This document shows, piece by piece, positions 56,650 through 64,000 of a DNA stretch of 64,000 nt; the first letter of the stretch is position 1, and each line of letters opens with the position of its first letter. Under the pieces are notes generated by a model. It was not told the origin of the DNA. It was given only the letters and a program-made list of their open reading frames with translations, and did not search any database. Origin of the DNA: Bugula neritina (Eukaryota; Bryozoa; Gymnolaemata; Cheilostomatida; Bugulidae). Where the stretch lies: NCBI GenBank assembly GCA_964035545.1, contig OZ037769.1, forward strand, positions 4,119,929-4,183,928, written 5' to 3'. The position numbers were made by a program, and so were the translations under genes.

Positions 56650-59130
56650 ATCCTCTAACTTGAGTTGTTCTTATCTCTGATAATTAGTACTGCAATTTTT
56701 TTATTCTTTCACATGTTTTAACTTAAAACATTGTTTCTCAAGTTAATTATATGCATTTCATTACATAAATTAGAGAGAAGTAATAGCCGATTTACTTCCT
56801 TACCTGTTGTCAAAGCACCGCACCACAATTTTCTCTGCATTATCTTTATTTGATTATAATATTAATAAGTTGCTAGTTTAATCAAACTGATTAAAATGAA
56901 ACTTGTCAAGTTTTTCCACCTCCACTATTTAATATTAGTATGCACAATTAGCTACTTCCTTTGAGCATTCATTTTCAGATTGTCACTTATTCTAGTAATT
57001 CTGCTTTTAAAATATAATCTATATTGCTATGAATGATATATTAAAGCACATTACTGACTCTTTAAATAATTCACAGAATAATATCACACTATTAGATGCT
57101 CACTGTTTAAGAAAGAAGCAAAGGCTGAAAGATCCAAGTTGTTGAACATAAACTTAGAAGTTAATATTGTGCTCAAAAATTTATTCATTTATATATTATC
57201 TGGAGTAAAAAGACTATTAAGTCATGCAGATCTGTCAAGAAGCTCTTAAAGCCAGTACCAATATTATAATTTTACATAAACTTCCTAAAACTTTACTGCA
57301 GTGAGATTTACTTGAGTACATGCACATGCAAATTACTTTAAAATCATTTTTTCAGGGTTTGCTAAAAGCAATGATTTTAGACTAATTAACACTTTAATAA
57401 CTGAGCAACTTAAATTACATATCTATGTTATACTATTATATATAATAGAAAAATATAATTGCTTCTGTTGTAACTTATGTCAACATTGTTATTAATAACT
57501 GCAGCCAGGCATAATTCTATTAATGAAGTGACCTAAATACATTAGTCAGGCAACTATATATACATTATAGCTTTTGTTTCAATAACACAATAATTTACAG
57601 CAATAAATAAGATAATAATTGCATATAATTAGCAATGACAGTTTTTTCACAGGCACACTACGCAGTTTTTATAAAGACAATTTAGGAATATAATTAACAG
57701 CTTCCCAAAAAATAGTATAGACTCCGCATATATTATATACATGTACATACATATACAGACTATTCTAATTAACTGTTAACTATTTCAATTACATTTATAA
57801 ATGCATAAAATGTAACCTAGAGGATTTTTCTTATTCTATAACTATTGCAAGCAATTAGACAATAAAAGTAACATATTTAATTTAGACTACTCAACTTATG
57901 TTATGTGGTGACAATATAATTCCAAATTTATTTGCTAAATTTTATACTTAAATTACTTGCATTGTTTGTAAAATATTGGGAAATCTGTTTCAAAATTAAC
58001 AAAAACAGTGCAGCTTTTTATACATTATATGTTAATTATATGCTAATTTTTCCAATGCTTTTATCTATTATAGCCATAAATTGTAAGCCAAGCAAGTTAT
58101 ATATATTTAATTTGATAGAAAAACTTGCATTAATGAGCAATTATAAAACTAAGTTTTAACTAAATATAAAAATTTCAAAGACAGATCAAAGAAGTTAAAT
58201 TGAATTGAAGTTAACTTTGTATTTATTTCTTGCAAAGCGTAATTTTGAAAAGCAAGACGTATTCTGAGATATTACAAAAGTTATCATGATTAGAATTTTA
58301 TTTTTAAAGTCTTTGCTTGCTTCAATGTTTTGCTATTACTGTGTATGCAATAAACTTGTTTTATTTATAGGCGCAACAGTAAAATAGGACACAATTTATT
58401 TTAGATGTATAAAACACCAGCATGAATGATATTATAATCTTGGATTGAGTTGTATATAATGAGATTCTTTGATGCCATTTTATCTTTCAGAAACTGCGTA
58501 AACCTTAGAAAATTAAAAGTATTTAATGTGTCAATTGATTTTTGAATTTTGAAGTTGGGCAAGTATATATTATTTGTTGTATTTATTGAAAACCAGGAGC
58601 ATAGTTGTTGCACATGCATTAATCTTTAATATAAAAAGATTTACCAAGCGCATGATTTTGGTTCATGCATGTGAGTTGGATCTTACCATTACAATTTGCT
58701 ATATATATTTCCATGCGTCTCATATAGTTTGAATTTATTATTAGTACTTTTTATATTTACATTTTTATTTTTTGAAACTGCTGGCAGTCAATTTTTTATT
58801 TTTATAGAATTTAAAGATAAATTCTATCTTACTGAACAAACATGGTGATTATTTTGTAGGATGCTTAAACTAGTGAAAACAGGCAATTTTGATTGATCTG
58901 ATAGAACTGTGTACTACAATTTTAAGCATATTATCTCAGCCTCATGTATTTTTCTCATCTTGATAAATTAATTTTATTTTTAAATAATAATTATATATCT
59001 TTTTAGAAAAAAACTGTTTGAAAATTATATATGCATTTGTTTTTAAGAGCAATAATTACTCATTCAAAATTGAAAAGAAATTTTTCATGCTTAAAAAAGC
59101 TGCACTATGATAATGGCGAGCAATTTATGT
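56650..59130. other. Spacer, left part shared with the copy 5-7 spacers
   Basis: The stretch 56.73-57.15 kb matches 43.43-43.9 and 49.51-49.97 kb, so it is the upstream spacer of copy 7 displaced by the LINE/AT insertion. From about 57.4 kb the sequence is single-copy in this window, AT-rich and without a supported gene. An upstream exon of the gene at 59.1 kb may lie here; I could not identify one. Confidence 0.45.
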
Positions 59131-59137
59131 TGCAGGT

Positions 59138-61002
59138 ATGATGTGGGTGGCCATTATGGTAGTCTCATCAACAAAACTGAATGTTTTAGAAATCTCTTAC
59201 AAGCAAGTGAACTTTGAGGGAATTGACTTTGAGCTGATGTCTGGGCAGACAACTTCTGCTAAATACGAAGTTGGTTGTGCCATGAACTGTGTAAATTCGG
59301 ACTTTAAATGCCTCAGTTTCTGTTTGAGAAAAACAAAGAGAAATGTGTTGTGATGTTTTGCATTAACCTAGATCTTTCTTTGAATAATTCCGGAAGCTCC
59401 GAGGTGAGATTTTATGCTCAGGATAAACTGGACGCCAATCACTTGCTAGCTAGAGGCTACATCATTTTGAATTCCTTTTCAAATATTTAACTAGTTATAG
59501 AATTATAGGTATATTTCCTCTTTTGTATTTGCCTCATTAAGTTATTAGGCTTTCAATGCATTATGGCATGTAATTGATCAATCGAAATGTAGACTGTTTC
59601 AAACCAGCTGCAATTACATGTTTCTAGTTACACTACCTTTGACGATATGAAATGTCTCTAAAACCTTTTATATATTATGGCTTCTGTATATCTGTGTATT
59701 ATATAGCTGTAAAATTTTTCTAGCTATGCACACCTAAATATTTGTGAATATATGAAATACATGGTATATCAATCATTATTAACTAATTAATTTCTTTTTT
59801 TTTGTAGATAAGCCATACTCCATGTCATCAGTTCTTATTGATGATCATATTAGGTTTGGCACTAAAAATGCCAATGACGGTATTATCTGCCTACAAAACA
59901 AGACAGGACAAACAAGTTGATGATGGTAATAGATACCAGTGACTAGCCATGCTGGGAAGTGGACCTGCTTAATACACATTGTATTTGGACTGTAAGAATG
60001 CTCAACACTAAAGCTGACTTTTGTAAAAAGAGTATCATATCTAAAGTTACTTTAAATAATACATGTTGTTTGAAGAAATATTTTGCAACATGAAAAGTAT
60101 AAGGATGAAACTCAACTAAAAAGCAACATTTTTAGTTTTTAAAACATTTTATGATCACAACTTAACTCATTTTGCAGCATATTGCATAGCACTAATAAAT
60201 GAGGTATTTTGTATACAGACTTTTTAGTATATACATACTTGTATTAGTGTAAAACTTGGTTAAATTAGTATAATTCTGCTATAATATAACTATAGAGCAA
60301 AAGTTGGCTTTTAATAATTCAATAAGCCTCTCCCTCACCCCATCTCTTTCTCTATTTCTTCTGGATCTCTTTGTTTAAAAAAACTCATCACAAATGAATT
60401 ACTTCAACTGCAAATTTATACATTTGTTTTTTTATATTTTTTGTAGTCAGTGACTTTAAAACTAAGAGAATAAAGGTCACTGTGGCTGAGAATGAGGAAG
60501 ATCTAGAAAATCCCAAAAATCCTGAAAATGTAAGTCATTATTACACATTGTTAAGTTGTGAGACACCAATGATAGAAAAATACGTACATGAATCTGCAGA
60601 TTCAACAAATGATGAGTCAAGTTATTAGATTGTTCTTGAACTATGAGATTAAAGCTCATGGCTATATTAGTTATCCTGAAACTTAAATAAACCACTAGTT
60701 TGAAGAACTATTGGAAAATAATAATATTCTATAGTTCATAATACAAATTTTAGTAAAATGCACAATGTTCAAAAGAATGGTATAAATACAGTGTGAACAA
60801 ACTCAATTCGAATGTTATTACAAAGCACACGCAAAATAATTTTAATCCAACCTTAATAGTATTTCTTTTGCTTCAAAAATGGATAATAAATACAGACTTT
60901 ATTTTTTACCCTATAATTTTTGTTTAATGTTTTTATAAAGGTACTGCATATTGATTCTAGGTGTGCCAACCATACGAAGGCTGTTGCTATAATGCAAGAT
61001 GA
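59138..61002 (+). pseudogene. PAN/apple-like membrane protein gene with a frameshift
   Basis: Exon 1 (59138-59403) encodes a short hydrophobic start (MMWVAIMVV), then a Cys pattern C-x3-C-x6-C-x2-F...C (GCAMNCVNSDFKC, LSF, later EKNKEKC) as in PAN/apple domains. The frame shifts by one base near 59318-59326, after KCLSF. Donor GTGAGA follows. Exon 2 (59808-59925) gives ISHTPCHQ, a candidate membrane segment (FLLMIILGLALKMPMTVLSAY) and basic residues. Exon 3 (60447-60529) gives a Lys-rich then acidic cytoplasmic tail with ENPKNPEN. Exon 4 (60961-61002) ends VCQPYEGCCYNAR, stop TGA. The phases fit at all three junctions. AATAAA-like signals lie near 61.45 kb. It would be a type I surface protein; apple domains bind proteins or glycans. 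The frameshift means a pseudogene or a base error. The 5' end is uncertain. Confidence 0.5.
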
Positions 61003-61469
61003 AATTTTATGATTGCCGATTATTATATATATGACTTGAACTTGACTTCAACTGAACTTTAAAGCTATCTCCATGTTTTGTTGAATCAATAACAATAACA
61101 AGGCTGCTTCAAAGTAAGCATGCAGAGCTGGATTATTATGTATAACTACTAAATGCACCGCTGCTATATATTTAAATGTTGTTTAATTTATTGAAACTTG
61201 ATTTAATTTATTGTAATAAGCAGCATAATATATTATAGGAGGCTTCATTGTATGTGTCAATTTTATTATGTTTTTGTCAAATTATTCTCCAAAGTTTTTA
61301 TTATAGATTTAAATTTCCAAGAATTTCATAATTGTCAATTCCAGTTATGGTGCACTCTCCTGTTTGAAGCTTTCAGACTTTTTTGAGCAATTGTTTACTT
61401 GTTTACTACAGATACATATCGGTGTAGTTCTTGTGTTGAATTTATGTAATAAAAAGTTAAAATAAATGC

Positions 61470-62460
61470 GTAAAAATATGCTCTGCTTTTAGTTATTTAT
61501 GCTATGTGAGTAATTATACCTTTGATAACGCAAAACTAATCAAGGAAAATAAGATTAGGTACACCTCTAAAGTTTGGCAGACAAAGGGTGCTTATTGCTA
61601 TGGAAACTAAGAAACATTATTTCTTAAAAATTAAACTAAAGCACATAAACATAATTAAGCATATGCTAATATATTTGAAAATTCTTTATTTGCAAGATAT
61701 ATGTCTAATATTTGGAAAAATTTAATTTCTACAAATTTACATTACATTATATATAGTTTTCCCAGCAAAGCAATAATTGGTTTATAACAATCAAGTAAAG
61801 CCAAGTCTTCTATATATCATATTACAATAGTTTTCTAGCAGTTACGGGCTAAGGTAATATGCATAAAGAAGTATACGCTATAACCTTGAAAATCAATTTC
61901 ATCTTATAGCTCTATAGCCCGCTTACTATGTGTATGAAAACAAATTGATTGATATTATTGACCTAGCTGAAGAACTTTGACTAAAATTCAAAAACTCAGT
62001 TTTCCTTCCCGTGTTGATTTCGGATCATGTTCTAAATGTAATTAGTCTTAGATGTTATCAAGGATTTGAGGTCTTCCTGGAAAAAATTACAGTTTTTTGC
62101 ACTTGCATTTAAGTTTCAAGAAGGTTTTTTTCAGTGTGTGATGCTTTCCCAGCCTTAAGCTTGTATAAGCTCAAAGGAAATACTGATCTAGACATTTGCA
62201 TTATCTTAGTTTAAAAACTCGTTTATTAATTTTTTCATTTCCACCAAAATATTTTCACTGACACAGATATGAAATACTATTAGTAGGAAAAATTGATTTG
62301 TGAATTATAATTGGCAGAAGCTGTAACATTACGTATATTATTATGTCACATTTGATAAATTACCCATGCTAGCTGTGGGAAGCCAATCATCAAAAGATAG
62401 TTTTGAGCCCAGCTGAAATATTTACGGTAATTATTTCTGCTTATTAATTTCTAAAAATAG
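61470..62460. other. AT-rich spacer, nothing recognised
   Basis: No exon, RNA gene or repeat of note was seen between the gene ending near 61.0 kb and the promoter of copy 8. Confidence 0.4.
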
Positions 62461-62473
62461 ATCAACTATTATT

Positions 62474-62510
62474 ATTGGTCAATACACTATTGCTATTGAT
62501 TGTATATAAA
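62474..62510 (+). promoter_or_regulatory. Copy 8 promoter: ATTGG and TATAAA
   Basis: ATTGG (62474-62478), followed by TCAATA as in copies 6 and 7, lies 31 bp upstream of TATAAA (62505-62510). The ATG is at 62565. Confidence 0.65.
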
Positions 62511-62564
62511 CTTTTTAGCTTTGCTCAGACTACTATTCCAAATACATACGAGTTACTCGGCACA

Positions 62565-63967
62565 ATGTGTAAGTACAGTTTGGTGATTGCATAGGTACTT
62601 TATCATATTAATTTCTTAACAATTTCACATTTTTATTTTTTTTATTAGTAAGACCTCTAGCATATATATTCATACATATATTTACTATAGACACAAAAGT
62701 AAACTTGCATGAATGCGCATTGCCACACACCTGCATACACTTTTGTAACACACGCACACACACACACACGCACGCACGCACTCACACACACACAAACTCA
62801 CATACTCACACTCACACACTCACACATAAACTCACACATAAACTCACACATAAACTCACACACAAATTGTCGCCAATTTTATTCAAGGATTGTGAAACAT
62901 AGAGTTCTTTTGTCTATTTTTAGTATCTGGTAAAATCTGGTTGTGCGTTGCCCTTCTATTCATAGGTAAGCAAAGATCGTTATCACGTTTATCAACATTA
63001 TGTAAACAGATGCATCCATGCATGCAACAGCATGTATCTGGTCAAATAATGTATTTCCACACGTAAATATGCATCTTATGATAATATGAAAATAAAATTG
63101 TATGGTATAAAACTTAATAATATATATGTATAATTCAATTTTATTCTATATTATACTGCTTGCATTATATCATGTACCTAAGGCTATCAGAGTTAGGTGG
63201 CATATGCTATATATATTTAGGTGCTGTTTGAGAGGCTGTATTGATTTAGGTAAACAACCAGTAGACATGTATCTGTATGTATAAATATCAATACTATATT
63301 TATATGCATAGTCAATTAAAAAGAATTGACATCCTGTATATATTTTTGTCAAAAAGTTATATATATATACACTGTTAATAATCCCTTTTGTAAATTTTAA
63401 ATAAAAGAAACATGTTATGTTGTTAGCCTGTATAAAATTAATTTATATCATTCTACTTTACTATACGCAGTTAAACTGTGTTCTATTATTTTGCTTTAGG
63501 AGCAAACTGTTCACGTGGATATCATCCTAGAAATAGACCATTCAACCGCCGACCACATACGTATTATAAGCCAGGTAATATATTATAACTTATATCAACT
63601 TTTGAAAAAGGAATAAATAACAATATGTTTTTAGTTATAAATTTCTGACAAAATATATTTACTTAGCCTTTCATGGGGTTTTTGTTTTATTAAAAATAAA
63701 TGTTTCAGCTTAAAAATACAAAACATAGCAACACAATTTTGTTTTGACTATAGTCATTGTTTTGTAAACCCAAATAAACTATATATCACATAATTAACAA
63801 TTGATTCTTTAATTTTGTTTAGAACTTAAAATATATAACTTTTTATTATTCTAACATATAATTTATTGAATTGTATTTTATATTATAGTATGTGAGGATA
63901 ATTTGGTAGATATTTTCTGCCAATACAAGCAACTGGTAAATTACAAAACATATGACAGCTGTTTAAG
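62565..63967 (+). CDS. Secreted cysteine-rich family, copy 8 (cut by right edge)
   Basis: Plus-strand exons seen: 62565-62568 (ATGT, donor GTAAGT), 62924-62965, 63500-63574 and 63889-63967; exons 5-7 would lie beyond the window. Exon 2 is 42 nt, four codons shorter than in every other copy, giving a compact signal peptide (MLSGKIWLCVALLFIG). Exon 3 is the longest in the array (25 residues) and strongly basic: ANCSRGYHPRNRPFNRRP followed by HTYYKP, with one Cys. Exon 4 has VCEDNLVDIFC and DSCL. The frame and phases are intact so far. The basic exon 3 sets it apart from the neutral His/Asn/Tyr versions. The product would be secreted; function unknown. Confidence 0.82.
62745..62868. repeat. (AC)n and ACTCACACATAA repeats in copy 8 intron 1
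   Basis: AC and GCAC dinucleotide runs are followed by repeats of about 12 bp (AACTCACACATA). Open frames across it are artefacts. Confidence 0.9.
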
Positions 63968-64000
63968 GTATGTTTGCATAAGTTCGAGGGTACGAATTGC

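Overview
The window looks like animal nuclear DNA from an AT-rich genome, probably a marine invertebrate; I cannot name the species. The reasons are GT-AG introns splitting every gene into small exons, TATA boxes, AATAAA poly(A) signals, long (AT)n and (GT)n tracts, a non-LTR retrotransposon, a tRNA-type SINE, and no bacterial-style operons.

The main content is a multigene family that I do not recognise: eight copies of a small secreted cysteine-rich protein (173-183 aa where complete). Copies 1 (minus, exons 1-5 seen), 2 (minus), 3 (plus), 4, 5, 6 and 7 (all minus) and 8 (plus, cut by the right edge) lie at about 1.6-3.6, 8.9-11.8, 17.9-20.8, 29.7-33.1, 39.8-42.8, 45.0-48.2, 51.1-54.0 and 62.6-64.0 kb. 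Each complete copy has seven coding exons with the same phases. The first holds only four coding bases (ATGT or ATGC, directly followed by the splice donor). Exon 2 encodes the signal peptide, exon 3 a short variable His/Tyr/Asn/Pro-rich segment, and exons 4-7 a conserved 12-cysteine body. The promoters share an ATTGG (inverted CCAAT) box about 26-33 bp upstream of TATAAA/TATAAG. Copies 5-7 form a direct tandem series with shared spacers. Copy 3 is an inverted relative of that series, and copies 3 and 4 share over 2 kb of upstream DNA in opposite orientation.

A second gene, at about 59.1-61.0 kb, encodes a PAN/apple-like Cys motif, a candidate transmembrane segment and an acidic tail with a Cys-rich end. 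A one-base frameshift interrupts the PAN part, so it is a pseudogene or contains a sequence error.

Mobile DNA: a dimeric 271-bp repeat at 22.68-23.22 kb carries a hammerhead-ribozyme-like fold on the minus strand of each unit, like a metazoan retrozyme. A solitary hammerhead with an intact core lies at 56.6 kb. A 5'-truncated but open LINE reverse-transcriptase ORF (54.9-56.3 kb) sits between AT tracts. A tRNA-type SINE at 35.7-36.1 kb contains a roughly 324-bp element with terminal inverted repeats. The remaining DNA is AT-rich spacer, duplicated spacer and microsatellites.
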